A DNA stretch of 64,000 bases from Lyophyllum atratum (GCA_014905825.1 JACGCN010000030.1:1-64000), one strand, 5' to 3'; numbered from the stretch's first letter, positions 1 to 12,072 are shown. Made by a program: numbers and translations. The notes: a model not told the origin generated them from the letters alone.

Positions 1-76
1 AACGAATTCATCGTGCTCGAATTCCCCAACACCAGCTTCACTTCCCATAAATCTCAACCTATCAATCTAAATCACT

Positions 77-1061
77 ATGTCTAGCCAAACCTACTCTCCT
101 CACAACTCCCAACTCAATCTGCTCGCTACGCAACTCGTCCAACAGGTTACCAACTCAGTGTCGCCTTTATTCCGCGCCCTCTCTGCGCAAGATATCCTTC
201 CCATTATCATTAACGGTGTCGATCTCGGGTGCATCGTCAAGCCCGACATTGCGGTGGTCATGTTTTCAAACGCTTGAGCATCTCGCGTACAACATCGCCG
301 GCGCTGCCAACCACGCCTTACCTCAGGTACTTATAATATTAAAACTCTCGTACATTCCCGTTCTCAACCACGCTTTACCTCAGACCGGTGACCGTCCATC
401 TCTATTCATTCACCATGTTATGTTCCGAGAGTTGGGACTGGCACCACCGCGCCTTCTCAGCATGCCGTGCATGGTCACTGGGGTCAACCCTCTATTTACT
501 CGGTTCTCCCGAGACGACTTGAATGCTCTGTACAAGGAACTTCAGGTACTTAATAATCCGTGCTCTACGAAACCTATCGCTGATATATACCGTGAATAGA
601 TCGCAGGACGTGAAGCGATCAATTGGATCGTTCATGCACGAATCCGTACGGCTCAGCTGGGACTCGATGCTTCGTGGGTTTGGGGCGGTGTACCTAACTA
701 TGGGCCTGCGTTTAATTTCAACGGAGTTCGATGGGAACGACAGGGTCGTACCGACAGCGAACCACCCTCTAACAACACCAACACCCTCATTCTTCATCCA
801 GTCCTCTCTAGTGCTGACGCTCGCGCGGAGACCTATAACAATTTGGTTTCTCCTGCTCAAATCGACCTCGGAAACAATATCTATTCACGTACCTCCTCGG
901 CGACATCGAGCACGTCCACCCTCGCATCCACCAGTACATCGTCCTTGGCTTCAGGGTATTCGACGCTCGCTACCGAGGACGCCGGTTCGGTTAAAGAGGA
1001 ATCGATGGAGCAGGAACTGGAATTCGATGACATCGAAATGACAGGTGAGGAAAGTGAGTAG
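77..1061 (+). CDS. Hypothetical protein, three exons, probable one-base frameshift
   Basis: I do not recognise this protein. Three segments join through introns 327-383 and 546-599, both GT-AG. The last exon encodes a Trp-rich stretch (INWIVHARIRTAQLG, then ASWVWGGVPNYGPAF) followed by a Ser/Thr-rich tail and an acidic C-terminus ending at 1061. The first exon from ATG 77 runs into a stop just after 276, while the frame that matches the later exons opens just upstream. Dropping one T from the run at 263-266 makes the exon continuous. I therefore infer a homopolymer error or a real one-base mutation. The start ATG follows a pyrimidine/A-rich leader. The exon pattern and low-complexity tail look like a real fungal gene, but no domain is assignable. 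Confidence 0.5.
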
Positions 1062-1265
1062 AAGCATGAAGGCAGGGGGGGGTATGTTGTGGTGTAGCGT
1101 ACATTGTTACTTACTCGCCATTTACCTCCAGTTTCTACTCACAAAGGTTTCATATTTCGTTTATCACTTCACATGTACTTTTAAAAGAGTTATCATTTCG
1201 TCTCCATTCTCACTATGTTTACCATTACGACTTCATTACAAAGTGCTACCTTCGTTATCTACAGA
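1062..1265. other. Gene-poor spacer
   Basis: AT-rich spacer between the first gene and the MITE. I see no coding potential in it. Confidence 0.4.
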
Positions 1266-1272
1266 CTAGAGT

Positions 1273-2044
1273 CATAAGTCCATGTAGCCAAATTATAATT
1301 TGGTGCACAATAATAACAAAACCAAATTATGATTTGCCTATAGCTGTACAGGGCCCTGGAGCTATCATAATGTCACATTTTAATGTAAGCTCAATTTTGA
1401 CCTTCCACATTATAATTTATTCCCCATCATACAACGGCATGTGGATGCTCTACTCTTCTACATTATAATGCCACATTATAATGTCACATTATAATTTATT
1501 CTGCAATATATTGTCTGCACTGGCCACATTCAAATGCAACATTATGATGTCACATTATAATTTCTTATGATCCCATCAAACCATCAAAGGCATTACCTAT
1601 TCTGATGTGGACTTTAATCAATCTTCAGCAGCCCCTAGCCAAACTCCAACTTGGTACACTGCTGGGTGGAGCAGACCACCAGCTGGGGGCACATTATGGG
1701 AAGGAAAGCCTGAGAGGCCAGAATATGCTATTATCAGAAGTCAATATGGGCAGCAGAGGCATCTGACATGATTTGTTTGTATTATGATGTTGAGTAAAAA
1801 TATTAGTGCTTTGTAATCAAGCATTATAATGTGACATTATAATGTATAAGTGCAGAGAGGCATCTCATGCCATTGTGGCAAACATAATGATGTGGAATAA
1901 ATTATAATGTGGAAGGTCATAAATGAGCATACATTAAAATGTGGCATTATGATAGCTCCAGGGCCCTGTACAGCTATAGGCAAATCATAATTTGGTTTTG
2001 TTATTATTGTGCACCAAATTATAATTAGGCTACAGGGACCCCTC
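1273..2044. mobile_element. 772 bp MITE with about 160 bp terminal inverted repeats
   Basis: The left arm (1273-1432) reappears as the reverse complement at 1885-2044 with only a few differences over about 160 bp. Both arms contain the core TTTGGTGCACAATAATAAC and a GGGCCC palindrome. The element is flanked by identical CTAGAGT heptamers at 1266-1272 and 2045-2051, read as a 7 bp target-site duplication (8 bp if a mismatched first base is allowed). The interior has many copies of CACATTATAATGT-type palindromes and a short non-palindromic block (about 1590-1770). There is no transposase, so it is non-autonomous. The superfamily is uncertain: a 7-8 bp duplication would fit hAT-like elements, but the tips are not diagnostic. 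Confidence 0.85.
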
Positions 2045-2069
2045 CTAGAGTAGCGGCGCAAGCAGAGTC

Positions 2070-2700
2070 ATTGATCTAACTCAGCCAAGTGCAATGCCGA
2101 GAAAGCCGAACCAAACACGACATTGCCAAACAGTTCAGCAGGTACCAGCAACGTGACGTATGCACGACGATCCAACTCAGCCAACTGGCAACACCGAGAA
2201 AGCCGAGCCAAACATGGTATTGACAAACAGCCTGAGATTCGGGGAATCGCCGGACTCGTGGTAAAACACGCGCATCACGCCGAAATCCCCGAACGCAAGG
2301 TAAAGGCGCGATTCAAAGGATGCACCGCGCGTGTTCGGCCTCGGACAAGGCATGCCCGAGACCGAAGCTAGTAGGGTATATAAACTACAGTAGTAGCATG
2401 AATAAGATCACCTTTTTACCCCAATAACATTGTGTGAACTCAGTTCCATTAAAGAATTTTAGATTCTTAAAGACTTATCATTGAAATCATCAATATTGCT
2501 TCGCGCTATTGATAATTTTATCTTGGGAACGTATACTATTGCTATGCGCTAGTATCCTCAAGTCAACGATAAGTATTTACGGTTTTAAACTCTTTAGAAC
2601 GACTTAAGTACAATTTTATCGGAGATATCTAGGATTCACTACAAACTACTTAAGACTATCTAGTAGTACAAATCCTAGACGCGTATATTCAACGAATACA
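2070..2700 (+). repeat. Putative degraded or solo LTR
   Basis: The stretch combines direct repeats (2073-2230), a strong TATA box (TATATAAA at 2377-2384) and an AT-rich leader ending in AACGAATACA near 2700. This organisation resembles the U3-R-U5 of a fungal LTR retrotransposon. No second LTR, primer-binding site or gag-pol is present, and I could not find a clear target-site duplication. It is offered as an interpretation only. Confidence 0.25.
2073..2230. repeat. Pair of about 61 bp direct repeats
   Basis: Segment 2073-2133 and segment 2169-2230 are about 80% identical. Both run from GATCYAACTCAGCCAA through CCGAGAAAGCCGARCCAAAC to GACAAACAG or GCCAAACAG. They lie directly between the MITE and a TATA-containing stretch and may be enhancer-like repeats of an LTR. 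Confidence 0.6.
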
Positions 2701-3152
2701 CCAGAATTACGCTGGACCATAACAGACATTCTTTGGATGGGCTGGTTGTGGGAGTAGCGCCTTCATTTACCTTCACGCTTTCTTCACCGCTCTTCTCCTG
2801 CTCTTTGTGTGTGATTTCTCGTTGATAATTTGGCCGGTCGGTATCTCATATCTTGTACATCGACTCCAAAGATGCCGAATGCTCACAATGAGAGGTCTTT
2901 CACCGTCCCAAGCTTGAGCTTCATCGCCAGAGACCGTCACCGCCAACGACGTCGGCCAACGCCCGAGCCCTTCTCTCCGCCATTGTGTGAACGTTGGAAC
3001 CAGAGCTGACGCGCTGTGCTGCTCTCTGTGACCTCTGAGGCATCCGAATCCCAGAAACAATGCTGAAAATGACATATAGCTATCGTGCAAAGGAATATGT
3101 GGGTATTGAAGGGTGTTGCTTGCAGCTGCGTATCGACCAGGAACACACGTCA

Positions 3153-3849
3153 TTATGCCCTCCAACGCTCAAGCGCCTCCAACAACTTCGGGACGTCGTC
3201 TTCTTCCCCTTCAAGCGCGATTGAAGGTCCAGAACGGAGGTAAAAGGCGCCATCGAACTCTGGTGGGTAGTAGCCAGCGTACTCCCAGTCTAAGATGGCA
3301 TTTATCTTCAGCGTCGTCTCATCGACCATGACATTATATTGCGAGACATCATTGTGGCATAGAACGAACTCCTGCGTGGACGCCTCGCAACATTTGAAAA
3401 CGACATCGTGAGGCATGGTTTTGCTAACGCGGTAGGGCAGAATCACGTCACCCAAAAAGCTGCCCATAAAGTTCAACTTTATCGTGTGCATTTGCGCAAT
3501 ATATCCCTCGAGCTCCTTGATAACTAGAGCTTTCTTGTCCTCAGGAAGCTCCACCAGGGGCACACCAGGAACCATATCGGTGATAATATAGTAGCGCCCG
3601 TGGTCTTCGAAGGCGCAGCGGATGTTCGGAGTGGGAATGGTGGTGTTGCTCTGGATATACCTGATGGCGGCGACCTCGTTCTTCATCCTCTCCATGCACA
3701 TGTAAGGAAGGATCAGATTCCCCGCTAGAGTAACCAGGTATTCTGACGGCGTGAGGCTTCGCTTAATGAACACGGAACCCTTCGCATTCATAAATTCGTA
3801 GTATTTCTTCTGATCTGTGATGGCAAGACATCCCTCCTCCTGGATACGC
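3153..3849 (-). CDS. APH-family (aminoglycoside phosphotransferase-like) kinase, 5' end incomplete
   Basis: The protein has the signature of the APH/choline-kinase-like fold (PF01636): a catalytic loop CHNDVSQYNVMVD (the HxDxxxxN pattern) followed by AILDWEYAGYYP, which supplies the metal-binding DxE/DWE site. Upstream are the conserved ITDMVPGVPL hinge segment and a leading PTPNIRCAFED motif. The frame is open upstream of the Met at 3791 back to an AG near 3850, so an earlier exon probably exists and the true start is not fixed. Fungal members of this family are numerous. Few have a known substrate, so no antibiotic-resistance role should be inferred. The stop is at 3153, soon after the FYLRSG motif, as usual for the family. 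Confidence 0.75.
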
Positions 3850-6800
3850 TAAATGGGTGTCAAGACCATTAAAGATGCGTCGAGTAAGTGGCGGCATACA
3901 GTATTATCAACAGGATCCAGACGCCGTGGATCGGGAGCCACGGAGTGGACATAACCAGCCTCAGTGTCGCTCGATGCGCAGCGATCGAGTTCTGTAACGT
4001 GTCTAAGCATGTCGTTATAATATTCTACGTGATACGATGTGAATGTCGGCTTGACGCTGTGGCCATAGGGTTAACTCACCAGCAAATCAAGGGAAGCAGA
4101 GCGAGATTCTGGCTGCTCTGAATGGCGTTTTTGTACCCTTCACATCAATCCAGCCATCATTGCATTTCGGGCTCCGTCACCTGTGATTCGTTTCGTTCAA
4201 TCGAACACCCAGGCTACCATCCTGCTGTCAACCTGGCGGGCATGGAGTTACCCATACTCAGCACCTCGCCGATTTCGCCTAAGGCGTGTCCAAATCAACG
4301 AATCCACCGAGCTCGGGGTGTGGACGCGTTTTGAGAACCTGGAAGGGCGAGCAACCGACGGACGCATCGATGGCATGATCTCCTTTAGACAATGCTTTGA
4401 ACAGCGTCGTGAGTCGCCTGCTTTTTCCTCTACAGCTGTACCTCCGCCTGTGCTGACGATCCAATTAGCTTTTGGAGCTGCAATGCTTCATATCGCTACG
4501 AGGTGCTGAACGTGCAATAACAACCATCGAAGCTCGTGTGGACGAGGCGGAAAGTTGGCTAGACGGGGAGCAGGGGCGCGAGAGAGGGAGACTCGATGAG
4601 GACGGGATGGGAAGGGAAAGAGGCGGCGGGGGTGACAGAATTCGGAGACGCAGAGACGTGGAGAGGGCGGAGGCACGGGTTAGCTGTACGAGGACAAAGT
4701 CGTTCATGATGGCTGCATCGGTATGTGGTCGTAATCTCGCACCTCCCTCCCACATCTACTAATATTACTTCCACTTACAGACGCGCGCACAGTTTCTTGA
4801 TGCGTGCACTGTTCTCCCCCGACATCCGCGCCTGCACTCCCCTGGGTACGGTCACGCCGAGATGGAGCTGGAGTAGGAACTGGGTGGCTAATCGAGTGTG
4901 AGGGCGACTGCGAGGCGCAACGGTACGTTCAATGTTCTCATAACGTTTTCCAGCCCCTGATATCATTTTATTCTGCAGAGTCAACAACGTGGGTTGGAAC
5001 GGGCGACAACATTCCTTTACTGAACACTCACGGGACGTTGCCCGCCATGAGGCACCTGTTAGACGGCTGAACTCGGGATTGTCAGGTGCGAGGTGGGGTA
5101 TCAGGCGAGGTTGGAAACGGAGGACTCCCGACGGAGCCTTTGCGGACGCCCTGTTTTCGGGCGTCCTGTTTTTCGGGTGTCCCCTTCTCTGGTCGCGCTC
5201 TCTGTTGTTTTACCTCTTTCTGCCATTCGTTTATTTGTGTACCCCTCTGATATTGGTCCTCATTCTTAATCTCACAATGGTACAGTACTTATGCATATAG
5301 GCAAATCTAGATAAGAGTCCGTTCTACAGGTATGGATGAAGGCATAAAGGCGAGGGCAAGAAAGAGAGCGCTGAAGTTGATACTGAGTCCGTCGCGATAC
5401 ATGAAGCCCAGGAGATTTGGGCTGGCAAAACGAGTTCGACAAACGAATGTATGACGATCGGACGCCAAGCCAAACATCGAAGACTCTTAATGTTTTTCGC
5501 ATTTGATTTCACCTCCCCGACATCCCATTCTTTCAACGTGTCAATTACTTTGGTTCTTCCAGAAGCGCAGTTGTATAGTTATCACACTCAAGAAAACGGG
5601 TTTATGCTCGGTGGCCACAGCGAGAATCCCTGGACGGCAATATCGATAGTCGCGGTGCCTTTTTCAAAGCTTCCCCGCATACCAGAGGTGCAATTTGGGT
5701 TGTATTTTGGCGCTGTAAATCATACTGACGCTCTCCGTGACCACCAGAATGCTTCCAATGCACCCGATTATGGACCGCGTTTCATTCCAACTATCAAACA
5801 CGGAAACCCACATGGGCTGCCGTGGCAGACAGTGTCCGTGAACTCGCACTGCATACATACTTCTGTGGAGAGATGGTGATGACAGCGTAGCGAGGAAGCG
5901 TTTCCGTGGAGTGTTGAGCTCGATTATCGTAATCCCTGGTGAGCTCATAATTTATCATTTTCCTCCATCGTTCTCCTCATCTATACCTCTCGAATTCCCT
6001 CGATACACCCCCTTCGATCTGTCTGGCTCTGCGTCGCCCCTCCTCTCCTCCCACCCACTTCTTCGTCATCCATCCTCTGAATCGGCTCCTAGACTAATTT
6101 CACATCTCTCCACCAGCGACCACTTCGACATTAGCACAGCCAAAGACCCCACCCAACGACGCGGAATATATGATGGGCAAAGCTCCGCACCATCAGCCCT
6201 TCTGCTGCGAGAGAAGACAAGACTGCCATCTGAAGCCGCTGTCCTTTGTCCTTCGCTAACCTGGCGCACGAAACATACAGACAAGCGGACAACGTATCTG
6301 GTTCTTGGTCAACGTACTCTATCTCCCTCCTAAGCGATCTTATGGCGTCCAAAAGCCTCATGATATACCTTTCTCAACGTATTTGTACGAGTCGGATCCC
6401 CTCCACGTCACCAGTCATCACATCCTGCGCTCGAGTCCATGGCGTCAGGCGTGACTAGGGATATGCCACTTGCGTCATCTACTATCTCGCATGAGGGTTC
6501 GATCTTTGGACGCCATGATGTTTCAGGTAAGTTAATCGTCGATACACCATCGTCATTGCATGGAAATCCTCCTCCATCCTCTCCCGCCTCGTTGCGCCTT
6601 CAGTTCCTCCTTAAGCCCTGCTTACCTTCCGCCGTTTTGCTTTTCATGCTCCCTTCCCTTGTTTTTCCTCTTCCCGTCGAATCGATTTTTGACAATACTT
6701 TTCTCACAGCCGTGGCGTCAACATTCGTCGCAACGGGGGCGGGAGTGAGGGATGGTTGGAGTGGTGCAGGATGGCGTGGAACGAAGGGCGGTCTGCCAAG

Positions 6801-7684
6801 CTCTTTAGGCTTTGTCGTCGACTTCAATCTGACTTCTCGATGGATACTTAGATCCTATTTCCCAACTTTTAAACCGGCTATCGGAATCGACACTTGGCTC
6901 ATCATATCGCTCGATTAGCTTGAGTCATTAGCGGCCCATTGGCATAGCGGATGCCGCTCTTTGACCCTCAGAAGGCATACAGAGCTCCCGTTCGACTCGG
7001 GCGATGTGCATTGTGCGATCGCTCATGACGTTCCAGTTTCGCTTCCCATTGTCGTCTACGCGGCCTGATCCTCGCAGACTCACGCGGAAAGAAGGCTATT
7101 CCTCGTTCACTCTTCAAAGTCCTTCTCATCGTAAGCCTCTTGGGCTGTCTTGTGGTGGGTCTAACAATGCTGGTTTGTGTCTTAGTGGTCGATCGCTGAT
7201 GTGCAAAACACGATATTGACAATCGTTGCTGAACATTTCCCTCTTCGCAAGTCCTCATATGCGGTCAACTGCAAGTCCTTCGCCGTATAGAAGGGGAAAC
7301 CCCTTATCACCATATCAATATCGACGTCACAACACTCGTTCAGTCGAGGCCCTCGACCGTTCCGTGTGACTATGCGGTAGAAATACTCTCAACCCTCCAA
7401 GGGATGTCGAGCGACAATAAAGCACCGCTAAAAGCTCCCGGAGTTGCCACCTTTAGCTTTTGGAGATTGCTCGCCAGTCGAAAACGGTTTAATATCTCTT
7501 CAGTCTGATTCCACGTCAACAACGGTTCCAAACTGCAGATCTAAGTGCCGCAAATAATCGTGGTGATGCTGAGACGATCCCGCACAATTCGGTAAACTCG
7601 GCGGCATTGATACACATATCGACTTCCTGGACACGCTAAAGACGAGGTACTTACGCTGCCCGCATTGACCACTGCGACACTGCA
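3850..7684. other. Long region without a supportable gene
   Basis: Only short, mutually overlapping open frames are present. One at 4472-4762 could encode an Arg/Glu-rich coiled-coil fragment, but its minus-strand overlap is equally open. I recognise no domain, conserved splice pattern or transposon end. A tRNA-like cloverleaf occurs at 6934-7009 (see findings). Confidence 0.4.
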
Positions 7685-8060
7685 TCAAGACGCGGCCGAC
7701 AACATTGCTGCTAAAGGAACATTATCCCGGGTGCGAATCAAGTTCCAGCGATCCATCGGGTGAGCCATTTCAAGACTGACTTTGCCCCGAAGGCACGGCT
7801 CGCTGCGAGAAATGTGCCTCCAGAGAGAGCATACACGCCGGAGGAGCCATGGTGGTTCGTTGACTATAGGTGATAGAATCTCTTTGTCGTGTCTGGGGGA
7901 TTTGGCTGGGAGGCAAAGGAAGAAGATATGCGAGAGGATCTCGTGTGGAACGCGTTTGTGCGGAGCAAGAGCGACGCAGAATTTCTCGGTGATCAAAGCC
8001 TTGGTCTCCATATCAAACTGGGAGAGAATGCACTCCTCATTGGGTAAGATCTCCTTGCAA
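7685..8060 (-). pseudogene. F-box protein fragment
   Basis: The minus-strand frame encodes ALAPHKRVPHEILSHIF, then NEPPWLLRRVCSLWRHIS, which are the F-box helix and the following WxLxxVCxxWR segment of Agaricomycete F-box proteins. The same motifs occur in the 8768 gene (ALAPHKRLPTEVLSQIF and VPWVLRNVCSKWRR). The frame is open upstream of the Met at 8011 to about 8060 and ends after roughly 110 residues at 7685. No leucine-rich C-terminal part follows, whereas family members are usually 450-600 residues. I interpret it as a truncated relative of its neighbour on the opposite strand. F-box proteins act as substrate adaptors of SCF ubiquitin ligases. Confidence 0.55.
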
Positions 8061-8767
8061 CGTTAGATCTCTTGACCTGGTTAACCATCCCCGCTTGCGC
8101 CTCGACCTTGGCAATCAGGGCTTCGTCTGAATGGACTGTCATTTCAAAGAAAGATATCTGTCTGGCGTACTAATAGGCGGTCAAATTGGAGGCGACTGGT
8201 CTGAGACAATGTTTAGAAGGCCAACACACCTGTTGCGGTGCGGACACAATGTGTGTTATGGTCTGGTACTGCACGTGTCGATTGATCACTACCCCATTGA
8301 CTGTACACGGTGCATCAGTGATGCCACCCATGCCAATTTTTTAGCATAGCTCAGTGTGTACACGCAAGAAGGTTGATTGGACTCACATACCAGAACGTTC
8401 TAACAGCCTGAGTAGGCTACACAATCAGTTCGCCTGTATACGGGCCGGCGATCAAATGAGTGTTTTTTTCAAGAGCCAGTGGACCAAACAGTAGGACATT
8501 CTTTCCGTACGTCACAAACCTCATGGTTACCTCATGACTGTTGGGTTATATTCACGCGAACGTTGGACTTGACGGCTCTGCGCTGACCATACGAAATTCA
8601 TCACACCAGAGGAGTCAAATTCCTACCACCATCCCATAAAGTGGACATTCCTGGGTCTAGCTTACGTTCTTCCTCGCCCTAGTAAGTAAGCCGAGCTATG
8701 GCATACTTGCACAAATTGTTGCAGATACTGACGAGCCGAGATTGCTTCGTTTCCTGACCTGCAGATA
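8061..8767. other. Spacer between the two F-box sequences
   Basis: Nothing recognisable. It probably holds the promoter of the 8768 F-box gene. Confidence 0.3.
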
Positions 8768-10000
8768 ATGAAGTATCTTATCGGAGATCTTCTACTCGTA
8801 CAGAAGATCGAACAGGCGACCAATGAAGAGGTCCTTTCAGATCAAGAGAGAGATCGCGCCAGGTCTATGCTCTCTGATATGGAGGCAGAATTTTCTCGCT
8901 TAGCTCAGGATGTCTCCCAATCCATCACGGAGCGTGGGGGGCTCGGGAAGGCTATACCGAAGTTTCGGCTCGCTCTCGCGCCTCACAAGCGTCTGCCGAC
9001 TGAAGTCCTTTCTCAGATTTTTGTCTATGCTGCCGTTGCGGAGTCAATCACGTTTCCACCTCTTCTCAAAAGGGTACCGTGGGTGTTACGAAACGTTTGC
9101 TCTAAGTGGAGGAGGGTGGCGTTGAACGAAATCCGCCTTTGGAACAGATTCACCGTTTATGCGAATCCCGTCACCGCGAGATGGTACTCGAAATTCATAC
9201 CCATCCTTAGGAACGTCTTGCCGCCCGCCGGATTGTTATCTATCACACTCAAGCAGCAAGAAGATCCAGACTCGTCGCCTATCGCTGTCATTGACACACT
9301 CATCGTGCCGAATCTTTCACGCGCGAAGGAGCTGGATCTCGCAATCTCTCAATCCTCATTGCAGCACCTTATCACCACTCAATCCGACTCGCTCATCCCA
9401 CTTGAATCTCTGAGCTTAGACCTCTTGAAAGTGGACGACGTCGATGAACTCAGGCATCAGTGCGCCAATTCTGTCATTTTCCGGAATGCCAGAAATATCC
9501 GAAGGCTAGAGCTCGGCTCGCTACCCTCGCCACCAGTCGTGGACATTATGACGAACTTTCCCCTTCCATGGAATCAGCTCACATCACTTATCATCATGTC
9601 ACTCAGGCCTTTTTCGCTCGTGGACCTGCGGCGCGTACTTCATGGATGCCATTCTTTGCAAAACCTCCAGGCAAGATTCCGTTACGCCAGCCATACCCCT
9701 CCCGCAGATCCATACGACGGTCCAATCTTACCCGACCTTCGGTATGTTGAGCTGCGTGGGGAAATTATGCGCGGAGATTCGCTAATGAGCCTTTCACTGC
9801 CATGGAAGCAGCTGAGATCCCTCAAGCTTAAATACCTCCGCGGTTCATGCCAAAGCATAGAACCCTACAATATCCTCCGCAATTGCGCACAGATTGAAGA
9901 GCTTTCCCTTATACTTCAGAACGGCTCCTCGCCGTTGCCAGGTAGCCAAACAGTAGACTCGCGACCAGTCTGCTTACGCAAGCTCAGAGGCGGAGATTGA
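8768..10000 (+). pseudogene. F-box protein, N-terminal two-thirds (410 aa), probably cut by insertion
   Basis: A single uninterrupted frame of 410 codons. It starts with a coiled helix (residues 1-75), then an F-box at about 76-110 (ALAPHKRLPTEVLSQIF), the VPWVLRNVCSKWRRVA segment and leucine-rich repeats (for example RRLELGSLPSPPV and LRSLKLKYLRG). The product would be an SCF adaptor. The frame stops within GAGATTGA (9993-10000), immediately after CLRKLR, in the middle of an LRR unit. The same octamer occurs at 27148-27155, where a plus-strand frame resumes as RLTTLDLDISE and supplies about 180 further residues. The halves would join as one F-box gene of about 590 residues, off by one base. 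I therefore call it disrupted. The alternative is an intact short F-box protein. Confidence 0.7.
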
Positions 10001-10323
10001 AAAGAAAGGGAAGGTGCGAGCTTGCGAGCAGACTGGAAAAGGTGGTCACTGTTTTGGCAGGAAGCGTGACGCACCACCAAATCAGTCTTCGGACTTAGTC
10101 GTTTTCCGCGCGTTGAAATGGGTACACATGGGTACACATGGGTATACAGGTTGTTGCCTCTGACTTCTTCGTTTGCTCGCTCCCTCCACTTAGTACACCG
10201 TCAAATTCAAACAACATGATTTCCAGTCTAGCCCCTCTACTCTAACACTATATGCTAAGCCTTTGCTATCACGAAGTCCAAATTCAAGGTGAAAGAAGCA
10301 CGGATGGTGAGAGGACAGCCTGG

Positions 10324-12072
10324 CTAATTTGGAGGGTTCAAGTTGATAGAGAAGGTGTGAGTTGTCGGGGCAGGCTGATTTGGCAACGAGGTATGTTGAT
10401 CCCCTTCTCCAAAGTTCGGGAGTTGGAACTCAAAGAGCTGACTGTCCATCGAGTAGTTGGGTGGTGACAACGCGGCTTTCGGTCTTTTGGGCTGATCCTG
10501 GACTTCTTCGGCATCCTGCCGCGCCCGTTTGCCTCCCCGTGGTTTGCGATTTGCGATTGGTGCTGCATGTGGTCCAGGAACATGCTCTAGTGGCTGGATC
10601 AAGACTAACAGTGCGTATAACTCGTCACCGTATGTCGCCTCCCACCCCCACTGACCTCCTAGAATCTTGGATAGGAAATCTCTTGACACGACGCGCCCCG
10701 CCGACGCAACAGTTTCGATGATGCTATCCGCAAGAACGGCATCGAAACTGAAAAACGAGTGAGTAAAATCACGTTGCTTTACCAAGACACGCCATGAATG
10801 CAACTCCGCGCAGACGAGCTCGTCTCGCTTTCCATTAGATACCTTTTTCTGCCTAGCTGCTTTCTGCGTCATCCCCGGGCGGGTGCGACCGAGAATTGTG
10901 GGGTGACATATGTCGCAACACGGAACCGTTGGTTCTTTTTAACTTCGTAAGTTACGAGAAAGCAGATAATGACTGGACAATACTAACGAGCAGGTGCATT
11001 GCCGTAGACACGAGTTAACACCTCTCGCCGGCATGTTCCCGATTGCACCAGGCTCAGCAACCCTTCGTCGACCGCCTCCGCATCAATAGCCAGACAATCT
11101 TGCACTACAACTGCATCGTGCGCGCCGTCTACGGCCCCTCGTTTTATTCCACGTGATTTGGCGTAAGCTCGCTTTGCCTTCGTCTCCTCGCTCGTTGGTT
11201 TTGCTGATGATTTTTTCTTGCCTTTTCCAGCCTTCCCTTCCTGCCCGTGCAGCTTTCGACCGTGTTCATCAAGCACGATCCCATACGCCGATGGCTCCAC
11301 CAGAAGAACAGCAAGTCCCACACGATCTGGTCTTCGTGCACACCGTCCCGCCCGTTGTACAAAGGCCGAAACTGAACCAGGAAGTTTCCATTGGACAACA
11401 AGATCTATGTCGGGTATGTTACATCCCTGTAAAAGAGTGAGGTACATTTCTGACATTGTTTTAGGTGGCTTACCATTCCTGCAGCATCGGTGCAAACCAT
11501 GATGCGCACCCGCCCAGCTTTGAATGCTTCCATGACTGCCTTTCGGTACTCCTTCGAAAAGGACGCGTTATAAGGACGGATGATTCCGAGCCGACGAAGG
11601 TGTCCAGGTAAGAGTTCTGTTAGATGGTCTTCGATCTCGGTACCCATAGCTATGTTGTCACAATAGATGAATGTCTTCTGAATGTCCTCGGAACTGTCCA
11701 CCAGCCTGCTGATGACAAAGTCGAGGTCGACGTAACTGTTGATGGGTTGGTGAATACTCCTTATCACAATGGATACATTTGGTCGGTCATTCCCCACATC
11801 AATGCTTTCGTAGTCATGCTTATGGAATCGCAGAACGCGAAGGACGTCTCGACGCACGCGGGCGGGAAGGGTTGCTGATACCGCAACGATTGGGGTCGAC
11901 TTGGGCAGGAACGATCGGAGAATGCCAAGTTCGCCATACTTCTTGCGAAATCCACTCCCCCAGTGCGAGATGACATGGGCTTCATCAATCACTACGGAAA
12001 GGATGCGTCGCTTGAATTCCGCATCCTTGAGCACCTCCTTGATAAATCGACGTGATAGTAACAGCTCGGGCG
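10324..12072 (-). pseudogene. RecQ-family helicase, C-terminal part (motifs II-VI, Zn-Cys and C-terminal domain)
   Basis: Three exons (12072-11474, 11426-10988, 10934-10324). Visible in order are the DEAH box VVIDEAHVISHWG, motif III VAVSATLP, motif IV TFIYCDN, motif V DAAGMGCNIPDIDLVVQWK formed across the 11427-11473 intron, and motif VI FVQRAGRCARRP. A lysine-rich linker, a Cys cluster PCCDICHP and a C-terminal domain with WGWEATYGDELY follow. It is a 3'-5' DNA helicase of the divergent fungal RecQ type. The N-terminal motifs I and Ia lie 6.6 kb away at 18709-19270. A transposon sits between codon halves of the VLIS-PELL segment. After removal of the insert the exons sum to 2,103 nt (700 residues). 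The remaining exons look undamaged, so the disruption may be recent. Confidence 0.9.

Noticed and set aside
1837..2061. Minus-strand frame of 74 codons
   Set aside because: It lies within the MITE arm and reads a palindromic non-coding sequence.
10338..10721. Frames on both strands over the RecQ 3' end
   Set aside because: The minus frame ending at 10324 matches the RecQ C-terminal domain; the others are shadows.
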